DNA of 64,000 nucleotides, from contig MCFE01000104.1 of the NCBI GenBank assembly GCA_002104905.1, forward strand, positions 107,031 to 171,030, in the 5' to 3' direction. Of the stretch, positions 34,248-45,024 are shown piece by piece; the stretch's first letter is position 1, and each line of letters starts with the position of its first letter. The notes beneath the pieces were generated by a model. The model was not told the origin of the DNA. It did not search any database and saw nothing but the letters and a program-made list of their open reading frames with translations. The position numbers were made by a program, and so were the translations under genes. Source of the stretch: Basidiobolus meristosporus CBS 931.73. Lineage: Eukaryota; Basidiobolomycota; Basidiobolomycetes; Basidiobolales; Basidiobolaceae.

Positions 34248-35330
34248 GGTTTATATGAAATGTACAGTTAGGTATGCTGGGTGCGTGGCGAAAGGTTGTG
34301 AGGAAAGTAATCGCAAAGTAGGATAGATCTACCCGAGCAATGAGTCGTGGACTATGGGAGCAATAAACGATGGTGTATGTTGAAGTGCAGACTTCTGCGC
34401 AATCGGCCGGCTTATATAGGGATTTCTTGCGGGTTATCGCCATTCAATCGAATCAATATATTTGTCCATTAATTTGAAATAAGCTACAACGAGGGCCAAT
34501 GAGCATAATAGCAACGCTTACCTGGGTATATCTAGCCTCCTGGGTACGAAAACGGTTTCCATTTGCTCGATGGATTGCCATCGAGTAATCCACCTGAAAA
34601 ACCATGGAATTCCTAACTGATTACGGGCTCCAGAGCATGACTCGCTCTTCTGTGCGGGCCAAAGGGCGTGCGAAGGGTCGTAGAGAAGTGAGCCACGCCT
34701 GCGTTTTTCCCAAACCTCTCTTTGCTAGCAGTTAAGGTTTAGCACTAAAAGTTGGAACGAATTTACGATGGTTGTCACACAAAGCTAATTGGTGTCATGG
34801 ATTCAGAAAAATTCCACCGACCATATCAAGCGTCTTATCTCGCCCCTTGATTCGCTTCCGCCGATGAACTCCAAGATACTCGGTACCCATTGGTCATCCC
34901 GAATGGATTTTCTGCACACAAATTGCCGAACTTGGTAAATTTCCTAGTGACTCATGCTCACTAACCAACGGTTCTGAGCCAGAAGATCGTTGCTTTCCAA
35001 TCTGCGAAATTTGTACACAGACACGGGGGAAGTTTGTCGATCGTGGAAAAATGCGGCACTTGTATCCCATCACATGGCGGAATCAGGAGTGGCAGCCAAC
35101 TTTTTTGTCGGTAAAGTGGTGTGTTCCAAGTGGGCGCCAAAAACATCGAATAAAGTTTACCAATTCGCAGTGCCAATTTTGGAAGGGCCTGAAGTTATTA
35201 TGCAAGATGGTTGTTTTAATGGGGTGAGTTGGGTTGGAATGCCTTATTGTATCTATCGTACATATTATGGAATATTTACATTGGAAGATGGTGCAAGTGA
35301 CGTACGGGAAGATGAGTTACTAGGTTATTG
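34248..35330. other. Permease upstream region
   Basis: 1.08 kb between the permease 5' end and the 3' end of a PPR gene. A 125-codon plus-strand frame at 34990-35367 overlaps the PPR 3' end, shows no domain and is not accepted. Confidence 0.5.
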
Positions 35331-36731
35331 CTACGTTGGCGTGAGAAAAGGTGATATCGCGATGTAAGTGCCTACTTTGGGTTGGATCTTGCTCAAGAGC
35401 ATTTCTTCGTACAGTTGCCTCCCTTCAGGCCCATGCCCCATCCTTACATAGCCTTGGATGAGGATGTCATAGGCCACTCTATCTGGCTTGATGCCACGTA
35501 CCTTCATCAGCTCGAATAGTTCCCGGGCTTCGCGGAGGTTTCCGGCTTTTGCAAGGGCATCAATTAGCACAGAGTAGGTGACCACCGACGGTTCAAGATG
35601 CTCTTTTTGCATTTCATCCAGGATAGCACGTGATGCTCGAATGTCGGAAGAAGCACATATCAAGGCATGAATCAGTACGGTGTATGCACGGAGGTCGAAG
35701 GGTACTTTGTTTCGGCGCATTGTTTGGTAGATTTCTAGTAGCTTTTCGGCGTCTGAGCGGTCACCGTAGAACTTCATAAGCGCTGTTAACAAGATCGTAT
35801 CTGGCTTGAGGTTTCGAGCCAATATTTCGTGATAAAGTTGATTGACGCTCAGTGGATCCCCTGACTTGATGAATCCCTTGATCAAGCTCGAGTAGGTAAT
35901 GATGTTGGGTTGGATATCCTTACTAATCATCTCACTCAGGGTTTTCTTGGCCAGTACGGTATCACCTATGTTGGCATAGGCATTGACGAGTATGTTGTAG
36001 TATTTCAAGGTCGGCGTCAACCCAGTATTCAGAAATTCGTGATGTAAGGAGGTGATAATAGATGTATCCTGAAGCTTCCCTTGTTTCATCAGAGCGATAA
36101 AGGTGTCGACATCGGGCACAAATGAAATCTCGCGAGCTTTGTTGAATACTTTCAGAGCGTAGTCACACTCCTGGCTAGCCAGTAAGCTTAGCGCGCTATT
36201 GAAAATCATTATAGCGGGAAGCATTCTTTTACGTAACATCTCATTCATAATAGACTTCACCCTCGTTGCATCCTTCAAGCTGCTGAAGATTCGCAATAAG
36301 CAAGAATATTTCTGAGTCGAGGCCAAGCTAGGAACGCAGGAGCCTAGTATATTGTGTAATAAATCCAGCCGGGCGTTTCTCTCGAGTGCGGAAGCCGATT
36401 TCCAGGTAAACAAGCGGGCAATCTGCTCAAAATCCTTGACAGCGACAAGCTCGCCGCTTCGTGTTTCCATCAAATTCGAAATGGATTTCGACAAGACGGA
36501 TAAGTCCTTTGTTTTCAAACCGCATTGTAGCTCATTCAGCTCAAACGCTTCTACCAACCAGCGATGGTTTTGGGCGGCATTTCGGTTGTCGGGCAGCACG
36601 GGAGCTCTAGAAGTATTGCGGGCGGTTGTGTTTGGAGTCGCGGAGCGAAGACGAGTGTGAATCCGCCTGAACAGGTGCGGGGTGGAAAGAATACGTCTGA
36701 AAGCCGGCACATAGGTAGGCCGAAAAATCAT
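35331..36731 (-). CDS. Mitochondrial PPR protein
   Basis: Single exon, 466 residues. The N-terminus is Arg-rich without acidic residues (FRPTYVPAFRRILSTPHLFR), a likely mitochondrial presequence. From about residue 150 there are ~8-9 P-type pentatricopeptide repeats of 35 residues, for example YYNILVNAYANIGDTVLAKK, IITYSSLIKGFIKSGDPLSV and VVTYSVLIDALAKAGNLREA. P-type PPR proteins bind organellar RNA for stability, processing or translation. It is divergent to a larger PPR gene 435 bp away. The target RNA is unknown. Confidence 0.9.
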   Translation of the reverse strand: MIFRPTYVPAFRRILSTPHLFRRIHTRLRSATPNTTARNTSRAPVLPDNRNAAQNHRWLVEAFELNELQCGLKTKDLSVLSKSISNLMETRSGELVAVKDFEQIARLFTWKSASALERNARLDLLHNILGSCVPSLASTQKYSCLLRIFSSLKDATRVKSIMNEMLRKRMLPAIMIFNSALSLLASQECDYALKVFNKAREISFVPDVDTFIALMKQGKLQDTSIITSLHHEFLNTGLTPTLKYYNILVNAYANIGDTVLAKKTLSEMISKDIQPNIITYSSLIKGFIKSGDPLSVNQLYHEILARNLKPDTILLTALMKFYGDRSDAEKLLEIYQTMRRNKVPFDLRAYTVLIHALICASSDIRASRAILDEMQKEHLEPSVVTYSVLIDALAKAGNLREARELFELMKVRGIKPDRVAYDILIQGYVRMGHGPEGRQLYEEMLLSKIQPKVGTYIAISPFLTPT

Positions 36732-37166
36732 ACTCGTGGGTCTGAAAGTGGATTTCTGCCATTAACCACACTTGTCTTTAATCATAGTATTTCAATCCCC
36801 ACAACAATTTTTGAAAAATTATTGCGTGATTCTATTGCAGTACCCTCACCATTCATGATTTCGTACGATGCATTACAAAATTCAACACTGAGGGGGCCCC
36901 AATCAACCATGCAATAAGCCTCCAGAATTACCATGATTTCGAAATTTTCAAGATCCCCAAAAAATTTCCTACTACCATGTAGAGAATTTTTGCTGCGTTG
37001 ATGTTACTCCTTGCGTAAATCCGACAGTTTAGAAGGTAGATATTATTGCGAGCCGAGTTATTCTAGACTTGAGATATTTCTAGAATACTTCGTAGAATAA
37101 AAGCCTCCACCTATTTCACGACAACGGACAGTGTTTCAAACGAACAAGACATTTTACTTATGTAAA
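36732..37166. other. Divergent promoter between two PPR genes
   Basis: 435 bp shared upstream region. No other gene is seen. Confidence 0.5.
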
Positions 37167-39695
37167 ATGTCAGCGAGGCAGTTGACTCGAAAGGTCGACC
37201 CACTGGCTATATCAAATGCAATCTTCTTCCTATGGCTTCGTTTACCAAGTACAAGACCATTCGCGACCTCACCTTGTGTGGAGCTCACGCAGAGCCGGCG
37301 AAGCACACCCTTGTCAAACGTCAAAAGTAGGCGTATGGGTGCACGAAGAACAATTTCCTTTGAGAATGGCCGCACGTTTCATTCGGCCGCTAGAACCTGT
37401 ATAGCAAGTAATACCAATGATGTGAGTTCCGATTTATCTTGCTATACGACCAGCCTGGATTCTTACAATGGTACGTCGCACTCGACGCATGACAAGCCAG
37501 CGTGGCTCAACCGGGTTGTTAAGGATATCCGAACCGACAATTCACTTGTGGCAAGACAAAAGGAGCATCTTATTGGAAGGTTGGCCCTATATGCGGAACA
37601 TCGAAAGCCAGAATACCTTGACTCACTAGTACAGAGCATTGTCGAGACAAATCCCAAGCGAGCCTTAGACATGTGGGTGAGGTTAGCGATGTCTCACGAT
37701 ACTGCCGGTCGGAGTGTATTTGATGGATTGATGTTACAGCAATCAGATAAGGAAGCACCACCACTAGTCTTGGATCTAGATAAACTGAAAAAACGCTATG
37801 GACCTGATATCTATTCTAAACTTGTCAAATCTTACGACAGTCTCCTGACAACACTCCTGCGAAGTGGCAGATCTGAACAGGCCATCAGTTTATACAAGAA
37901 GATGTCCAAGAGGCAGCTGGTTCCATCTTCCAGCGTGTTCGATGCCCTGGTTCGAGAATACTCTTCGCTACAGCGGTGGAATCTAGTTGAGCAGTTTCAG
38001 CGTGACACGCTCAAGCATAGCCTGGTGCCAGACATCAAGGGATATACTTTGATGATGAAAGTACTTTTGGAAAACTCGGACGCTTCGCGAGCGGCGCAGC
38101 TGTTCAATGATATGGAGACCAAAGGCATTCGGCCAGATAGTAGGGCTTACCGAACCCTGATCCACGGCCTGGCAAGGATCACGCACGTGTCATTAGCCAG
38201 GAAGTATCTCGACAAGATGATCAAAGACAACATCCGTCCCGATGCTATTGATTGTACAGTGCTAATAAATGGCTTTGGGAGAAATGGCGATCTGGAGAAT
38301 GCGAGACGAGTCTTTGATCTGATGGCTGAGCTTGGAGTAACGCCGAGCCTAACGACCTGCGGTGCTTTGATGCGAGCGTGTTTGGACAGCCGTCGAGTGG
38401 ATGAGGCTTTCCGGGTCTTTGACTCACTTGCCAGTTACGATCTACAACCAAATGTTGTGACCTACGGCATCTTGATCAATGGGCTGGTGAAGATCTCCCA
38501 CACAGCAGAGGCCTTCGATGTGCTTGATCAAATGAGCAAAGCGGGAATCAACCCCGATCAGCACATTTACACCTGTTTGATGAATGTGTGTGTTGGCCAT
38601 TCCCGTATGGACAAGGCCATGTCTCTGTTTAAGCGGATGGTCGCCCAGAAGATATTTCCAAACGTGGTCGCCTACTCCACACTTATCCACGGGTACTCTC
38701 GAACGGGTGATATGGATCAGGCGGAGAAGGTCTTTCAAGAAATGCTAAAATGCCAGGTCGCTCCAAACGATATTGTCTTCACAACACTGATCAATGGCTG
38801 CGTTAAATCTGGCGATATGGACGCCGCTATGCGCTATTTCTCTCAGATGCACGAGTTCAGTGTTGTTCCCAATCAAATAACCTACAGCACGTTGATCGAG
38901 GGTTACGCGAATGAAGGCGACATGGAGAGTGCAATCAAGCTTTTCGACGAGATGTTGGTGAAGAGCATTCGTCCAAATGCATACACCTTCAGTTCTTTGA
39001 TCCGAGGCTTTGTCAAGGCCCACAACCTGAAAAGTGCCATCGATACCTTCCGTCGCATGTCTGATCATCGAGTCAAGCCGAACGCAGTCATATACAGTAT
39101 TCTTATTGAAGTGCGCACAAAACAGCATCGGATGAAGGAAGCTATGCAGCTGTTCGAAGAAATGAACCTCCGAGGTATTGCACCAGACGTATTCACTTAC
39201 ACTTCGCTCATCGACGGCTGGATCAAGCGCAAGAATATGGGTAGAGCGGAGCGACTATTCGAGCAAATGGTGTCCAAAGGAATTGTTCCAAACAACGTCA
39301 CTTATTCTGCCCTAATAGATGGCTATCTTAAAGGCCGCGATTTCACCAGAGGCATGGAGATGCTCGCAGAAATGCTTCACAGAAAGCTCGCCCCGAACGT
39401 AGTCACCTACACCTCTATTATCGAAGCAACCATTAGAACCGGAAATGTTCAACAAGCTTTGTCAGTGATGAATCTCATGGTTTCTGAGAACATCTCACCC
39501 AACAACGCCACCTTCACCACCCTCATTACCGGATGTATCCGAAAAATGGAGCTTGAGACCGCGTCGAAGTTGTATCAAGCAATGCTTGATTCGGGGCTAA
39601 AACCTGACTCAACGATGTATGATACAGTTATCCCCCATCTCTTTAAAAAGTTGGATAAAGCTCGACGCATGTCCAGGCCACCCGTTCGTCGCTAG
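37167..39695 (+). CDS. Large mitochondrial PPR protein
   Basis: Single exon; the first ATG in frame at 37167 gives 842 residues, beginning MSARQLTRKVDPLAISNAIF, a likely mitochondrial targeting sequence. From about residue 230 to 815 there are ~16 tandem P-type PPR motifs, for example VVTYGILINGLVKISHTAEA, VVAYSTLIHGYSRTGDMDQA, QITYSTLIEGYANEGDMESA and NVTYSALIDGYLKGRDFTRG. The repeats are unusually regular for a fungal PPR protein and recall plant-like P-class arrays. An organellar RNA-binding role is inferred from the family. Confidence 0.92.
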   Translation: MSARQLTRKVDPLAISNAIFFLWLRLPSTRPFATSPCVELTQSRRSTPLSNVKSRRMGARRTISFENGRTFHSAARTCIASNTNDVSSDLSCYTTSLDSYNGTSHSTHDKPAWLNRVVKDIRTDNSLVARQKEHLIGRLALYAEHRKPEYLDSLVQSIVETNPKRALDMWVRLAMSHDTAGRSVFDGLMLQQSDKEAPPLVLDLDKLKKRYGPDIYSKLVKSYDSLLTTLLRSGRSEQAISLYKKMSKRQLVPSSSVFDALVREYSSLQRWNLVEQFQRDTLKHSLVPDIKGYTLMMKVLLENSDASRAAQLFNDMETKGIRPDSRAYRTLIHGLARITHVSLARKYLDKMIKDNIRPDAIDCTVLINGFGRNGDLENARRVFDLMAELGVTPSLTTCGALMRACLDSRRVDEAFRVFDSLASYDLQPNVVTYGILINGLVKISHTAEAFDVLDQMSKAGINPDQHIYTCLMNVCVGHSRMDKAMSLFKRMVAQKIFPNVVAYSTLIHGYSRTGDMDQAEKVFQEMLKCQVAPNDIVFTTLINGCVKSGDMDAAMRYFSQMHEFSVVPNQITYSTLIEGYANEGDMESAIKLFDEMLVKSIRPNAYTFSSLIRGFVKAHNLKSAIDTFRRMSDHRVKPNAVIYSILIEVRTKQHRMKEAMQLFEEMNLRGIAPDVFTYTSLIDGWIKRKNMGRAERLFEQMVSKGIVPNNVTYSALIDGYLKGRDFTRGMEMLAEMLHRKLAPNVVTYTSIIEATIRTGNVQQALSVMNLMVSENISPNNATFTTLITGCIRKMELETASKLYQAMLDSGLKPDSTMYDTVIPHLFKKLDKARRMSRPPVRR

Positions 39696-39996
39696 TCCAT
39701 TGCATCATTCATTCACAGCACGCATCATTTAGAATCATTGTCACATGGCCCATTTCTACACCATCCCTACTCATTGTCGTTCATTTACTTTATTTCACAC
39801 TTTTCATTTCAAGGGTTTTCTTCGGAGTTCAATGTATCATAGATAATGTTTTATATCCACTTGCATTCAACGCGGTGAAGCAGCGCCTAATAAATCTTGA
39901 TCTCACTCGAAAATTTCCTGATCCTGGATTTACCCATAAAACTCATCCCTATGGATATGAGCCTTCGCCATATCCCACCAACCAACCAACTTTACC
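39696..39996. other. Intergenic
   Basis: 300 bp; 3' UTR of the PPR gene and promoter of the Spn1/Iws1 gene. Confidence 0.5.
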
Positions 39997-41951
39997 ATGT
40001 CGAACAATGAAAAGGTAGAGTCACGCCATGCAGTTTTGTTTACCTTCCCACAAACTTCTCTCACTTTCAACTGGGAACGACCACTAAAACCTTTAATGTA
40101 GCGTACGCTGGAGTCCGAAATCTTCGGTAACAGTGATGAGGAAGATCTCTCAGATCTTGATAGATTAGACAAATTAAGTGACGAAGGTAGTTGAAAGCCC
40201 GTTTATCCACTACTCTTAAATACTCTTCTTGTTTTCTTCTTGGTCGCAACTCTTATCGATTGAAACCAACGTTCACCCCTTTCTGGCAAGAAGCACGATA
40301 CCCGTTGAAATTTACTAAGCCTTTTTACGTATTCTCACTTATTTCAGACGAACCGTCCCCCGCTAAATCACGGGTGCGCGAAGAAGAACCAAGGGAGGCA
40401 CCCTCAGCGCTCGATTCCTTACCATCTTTCCGTCGCAAACGGGAAGATTCGTCTGAGCCACGCGCCGAAAGACCTAGGTTGATTTCGTTGTCTCCAGTAC
40501 ATATGAATCCCAACGAGTCTCTCACACGAGCTATTTCATTTCTTTTGTAGGATTGAAAGACAGGAGAAACCTCGCAGAAGAGAAAGAGATGACCGAGAGG
40601 AGGAAAGAGAGTACAAAAGAAGAGGGAGGGAGGAGGAGGAGGAAGAACATAGTGTTAAAGATCCGAAGCAAGGTCTGTGGATGCAGAGCGTTTTCTTGCT
40701 GATAGCAAAGATATTTATCTACATCTAATAGCACTCCTTGATGAGGTTCGTCGTGATTTTGATGCAGCACTGGCTAGTATGAACGGGCGCAAGAAGAAGA
40801 GTAAAAAAGATGAGGAGGTAGATCACTTCACAGCCAGTGATACGGAATCCATGAGTGGCATCTAATTTCCGTTGCTCACCTAAGGATTTGGATGAGAGAA
40901 ACGATGATATGATCGTCGACCTACGTGAGCGAATGAAGCAGGCAGCGTATAATGATATTGAGGCAAATAACGAAAGAAAGCCAGCCATTGCCAAGATTCG
41001 GATTCTGCCCCAAGTCATGATTCAACTGAGAAAGTAAGCCAAGTGGCACCCGTAATTGTCAGATCAGCCGTATTGAGCCACCTTTCGAACAGGTCGAATC
41101 TTCACGAAGCCTTCGTGGAGAACCATATCTTGGAACCGATTAAAATGTGGCTCGAGCCGTTGCCAGATGGTGCACTACCAAGTTTAGATATTCAAACGGA
41201 GCTGCTTCAAATTCTAGATAAAGTGGGTGGCTTCGCTGAATCGGGCCGAAGACTGTCGCTAAACTTTTGATTGCTTAGCTTCCGATCCGTACCGAAAACT
41301 TGCGTGAATCCGGCGTCGGAAGAATTGTCATGTTTTTCACGAAAACTGATCGAGTCACTCAGAGAATAAGGCGTCTCGCCGAAGCGCTGGTTGGTTCGTA
41401 TGCTCTTGTAGTGATCTCCTTTAGGCGGTGCGTGATCTGACTATCAGTTGCTACTAGACAAATGGAGTCGACCCATCCTTAGGAGAAGTCAAAACTATAG
41501 AGACAGACTGGTTCGTGAAGCGGTGTACGACCAAGAGGAGTACGTATTAAATGGAATATTGGGACCATGGATGCATCTATTGACGATGGTAACCTCTTTA
41601 GGTCATATTCCTCACCAAGCACATCCCGTGGCGGTAACTTTGGTGGCGATCCAAGGTTTGTCTTCATCACATTCATCTGTTGGTAGTGCGCAAGCTGAAC
41701 GGGCGGTGCAATCTAGACAATCCGCGGACCTTCATCCAGGAGACGTAGGATACTCTGTGTCAGCACGAATTCCTCAATCCATCCGACCAGCGTACGATGT
41801 TCTTCCCAAATCCAACATTCGTGTAGACGCGAGGAACAAAGGCAACGACAAATACAGGAAACTCAAGAACCATATGTCCAGATTCAAGGGTGGACCCAAG
41901 AAAAATCCTGGTCCCAAGGTCAGCATTGAAGGGAAGAACATTGCTTACTAA
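39997..41951 (+). CDS. Transcription elongation factor Spn1/Iws1
   Basis: About eleven exons with 55-110 bp introns. The protein starts MSNNEKRTLESEIFGNSDEE, continues with a charged disordered region (DEPSPAKSRVREEEPRE), then ALLDEVRRDFDAALASMNGR and the conserved core DLDERNDDMIVDLRERMKQA, ILPQVMIQLRK, VENHILEPIKMWLEPLPDGA and RTENLRESGVGRIVMFF, the TFIIS N-terminal-like domain of Iws1. The end (SARIPQSIRPAYDVLPKSN and PKVSIEGKNIAY) is also family-typical. Iws1 binds Spt6 and travels with RNA polymerase II. One intron near 40674-40733 is needed to join DPKQ to ALLDEV; without it the frame stops early. Confidence 0.92.
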
Positions 41952-42435
41952 GCTTTCTCCACACCCTCTTCGTTCTCCGCCCGCTAGATTTTCAATTCAC
42001 CGGCAAGCCCCAGTTTATTACCATTTGTCGTTTGTCCCGGGGATTTCATTCTTAAATATTATCCGGCGGTCTTGTATAGAGCCATAGCGTTTTGAATCAA
42101 ACCCGCAATAAATTACGCCCCTTTAATCATTCCATCCAAGAATAATGCTATCTTCCTGACTAAGATAAATATGATGATTCTGGAGGTTGGAGAAGCACTC
42201 ACTTCCAATGTCGACGTAATCAGACGAAAATCGTAATCACTGAATTTTTTGGTGAGCCTATTGATTAGTTGTGCTCTAAGGTAGCGGTATTTTGTTGGTT
42301 TCTAAGGTACAGTTACTACTATCAACTTCTATCAAGTTCCTTTATTACTCTTAATACTGGTGGCACTCACAAAAGCGACGATACTCCCCAATTCACATCA
42401 CAGATAAGATTCCCTGCTCTTGAATACTTAGAAAT
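41952..42435. other. Intergenic
   Basis: 480 bp between two plus-strand genes; promoter of the proteasome gene. No gene is seen. Confidence 0.5.
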
Positions 42436-43448
42436 ATGGCTAGAAGATACGATTCAAGAACCACTATTTTCTCTCCCGAAGGTGATTCCATCTCTGGCAT
42501 GCAGCTTGTCTATGCACCCGTATATTGACTTGTGGTTCAACTTTCTAGGTCGTTTGTACCAGGTTGAGTACGCTATGGAGGCTATCTCCATGGCTGGCAC
42601 CGTCATCGGTATTACTGGTACTGATGGGATTGTCATCGCTGCTGAACGTAAAGTCACCTCAAAGCTCCTGGAGCAAAGCTCTTCAACCGAAAAAGTCTAT
42701 GTCCTTGATGAGTATGTTTTCTACTGTCCCCTTGCTCCCTCTGCTATCACCGCCATTTACTAAATACGATCAATTCTAGCAACACCATTTGCGGAGTCGC
42801 AGGTATTACTTCCGACGCCAACATTCTCATAAACTTCTTGCGTCAACGCGCCCAGCAATATCTGTTTACTTACGGAGAAGAGATCCCCACTGAACAACTT
42901 GTGCAAAAGCTGTGTGACTTGAAGCAAGGCTACACTCAATACGGAGGTAAATTGGAATTTCTCAGTCAAGCCGTTTGTTGGCCGTGTGCTCAAAATATCC
43001 GCCCAATGTATCTTAGGTATGCGTCCATTCGGTGTATCCCTAATCTATGCCGGCTACGACAAGAACTACGGGTTGCAGCTATATCACTCCGATCCTTCCG
43101 GCAATTACAGTGGCTGGAAGGCTACGTGCATTGGTGCCAACAACGCTGGTGCACAATCTATCCTCAAGCAAGATTACAAAGAAGATATGACCCTTCAAGA
43201 TGCCATTGGCCTTACAGTGAAGATCCTCAGCAAAACTCTTGATAACGCCAATTTAACTGGCGAGAAACGTAAGTTCGATCATTTGTCACCACCATGACGA
43301 GGTTGACTAATTCTCATTTGTACTCGCAGTTGAGTTTGCCACCATTCGGGTAGTCAACGACAAAGTGGTTCAAAAGATCTACACAGTAAGCGAGATTGAC
43401 GAGCTAATGAAGGAGTTCAAAGATGCACAAGAGGCAGAATCCAAATAA
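42436..43448 (+). CDS. 20S proteasome subunit alpha-3 (PSMA4 type)
   Basis: Five exons starting 42436-42481 and 42549-42711, ending with TAA at 43446-43448, about 250 residues. The N-terminal alpha-subunit signature [20 protein letters not shown] is intact, followed by [60 protein letters not shown] and [20 protein letters not shown]. Alpha subunits form the outer rings and gate of the core particle and are not catalytic. Exon joins are GT-AG; the short exon 1 is supported by the conserved signature spanning the junction. Confidence 0.95.
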
Positions 43449-43685
43449 TTCCGTCTCGGTCGTCTTAGGGCGCAAGCCATTCTATATAATTGGGAAATAA
43501 AATCAACTCTATTGTTAAATTCCACAGCATGGCGAATCTGATCTTGTATGTATGCTTGGGAAATCGTTGGGAATTCACGGCTTTTTTTTCTTTTAAATAA
43601 AAATTGATTTGAGTTGGGATACTATTCATTGGAGTATATCTTGTTGGCAGGTCTTCCATACCACCCAACTCAACGCGTACCCAAC

Positions 43686-44920
43686 ATGCAGATCGACAAC
43701 GAACCTACCGGCTTCACTTTTTCTGGTGACACATTTCGAAAAATCCACCCTGCCGAGTACTATCGTAAATTCCTGTCACAAAACATTCGCCCAGATGGAC
43801 GTAGCTTATCAGGCTATAGACAAACCAAAGTGACACCGGGTAAGGAGTTTTCTTGTTTTCTGGGCAAATGGAGAAGGGAGACTGTGTTTTGCACAAGCCT
43901 GTTCCACCAGGCCTAGCGATACCCTCTATTAATCCCGATTTCTGGATTTGTCAATGCAGGTGCTATCAGTACAGCCGACGGCTCCGCTCTTGTGCGTATT
44001 GGTGATACGTCGGTCCTATGTGGGATTAAGGCAGAAGTTGCGGAACCCAAAATTGCCACACCAAACGAAGGATTCGTAGGTCAGTAATGACACCAGCACA
44101 AGTAGAGTCAATATGGATCTCAGTTTTCTAACCTTTCGTATGCAATACTGCCTATGTTAGTCCCCAACGTCGAGTTGCCTCCTTTATGCTCCTCTCAGTT
44201 CAAACCTGGGCCACCAAGCGAGAAAGCTCAGGTATTGAGTGAAAATATCAACAACCTCTTGCATAGGTAAAATCAACGATGTATTCTGTTGCTACCACTG
44301 AGTATCGTACTGAACCACACCCAAGTTGCAAAATTATGTCACTCGACCAGTTGTGCATCGAGGAAGGAAAGGCGGTCTGGGTCCTCTATGTCGACATTGT
44401 ATGTCTCAACTACGATGGAAACATCTTTGACGCTGCATTGATAGCATTCATCGCTGCATTGAAGAATGGTTAGTTCAGCTGATACTGTTTTGTGATATAG
44501 TATGGATTATTGACCCGAAATCCGATTCTTTAGTCAAACTTCCCAAGGTCGCTTACTCCAGTGATGAGGGTATGGTCACAGCAACACGAGAGGAAGAAAC
44601 TCAACTGAAGTTGGATCATATTCTGTACCCGGCTACGTTCGGCCTCTTTGATGGGTTAGTGGATAGGTTCATTTTTCCGTATTCAATGCAATGCTTACAA
44701 TCCACTTTCACTCGGTAGTGAGCGGGTTATTGCCGATCCTAACCACACGGAAGAAAGTCTGGTAGATACGCTGGTAACCATCACTTTGGACGAAAGCAAC
44801 AAGTTGTCTGCTATTTGGAAAGATGGCGGAGTACCATGCAGCAAAGAGCAGATGCAAGAGTTTATTGAGGCAGCCAAAGTTCGGGCTCAAAAAGTTCAAG
44901 AAATCTTAGATCAACAATGA
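43686..44920 (+). CDS. Exosome core subunit Rrp43 (EXOSC8 type)
   Basis: About seven exons. Starts MQIDNEPTGFTFSGDTFRKI, then FLSQNIRPDGRSLSGYRQTK, AISTADGSALVRIGDTSVLC and IKAEVAEPKIATPNEGF, VPNVELPPLCSSQFKPGPPS, LCIEEGKAVWVLYVDIVCLN and YDGNIFDAALIAFIAALKN. These match the RNase PH fold of Rrp43/EXOSC8. In the eukaryotic exosome this ring subunit has lost catalysis and contributes to the RNA channel, with 3'-5' decay done by Rrp44/Rrp6. The C-terminus ends EILDQQ. The gene sits 240 bp after the proteasome gene on the same strand. Confidence 0.93.
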
Positions 44921-45024
44921 TTTATATATAGTTAGTGTCCGCGGTGTAATTTTATTTGATACAAAGCCCAAATAAATCGAGAAAATGCTTATTTTTGGTG
45001 GTAATCGATGCTGGATGTATACAC

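Noticed and set aside
34990-35367. 125-codon plus-strand frame upstream of the permease
   Set aside because: Overlaps the 3' end of a well-supported PPR gene and has no recognisable features.
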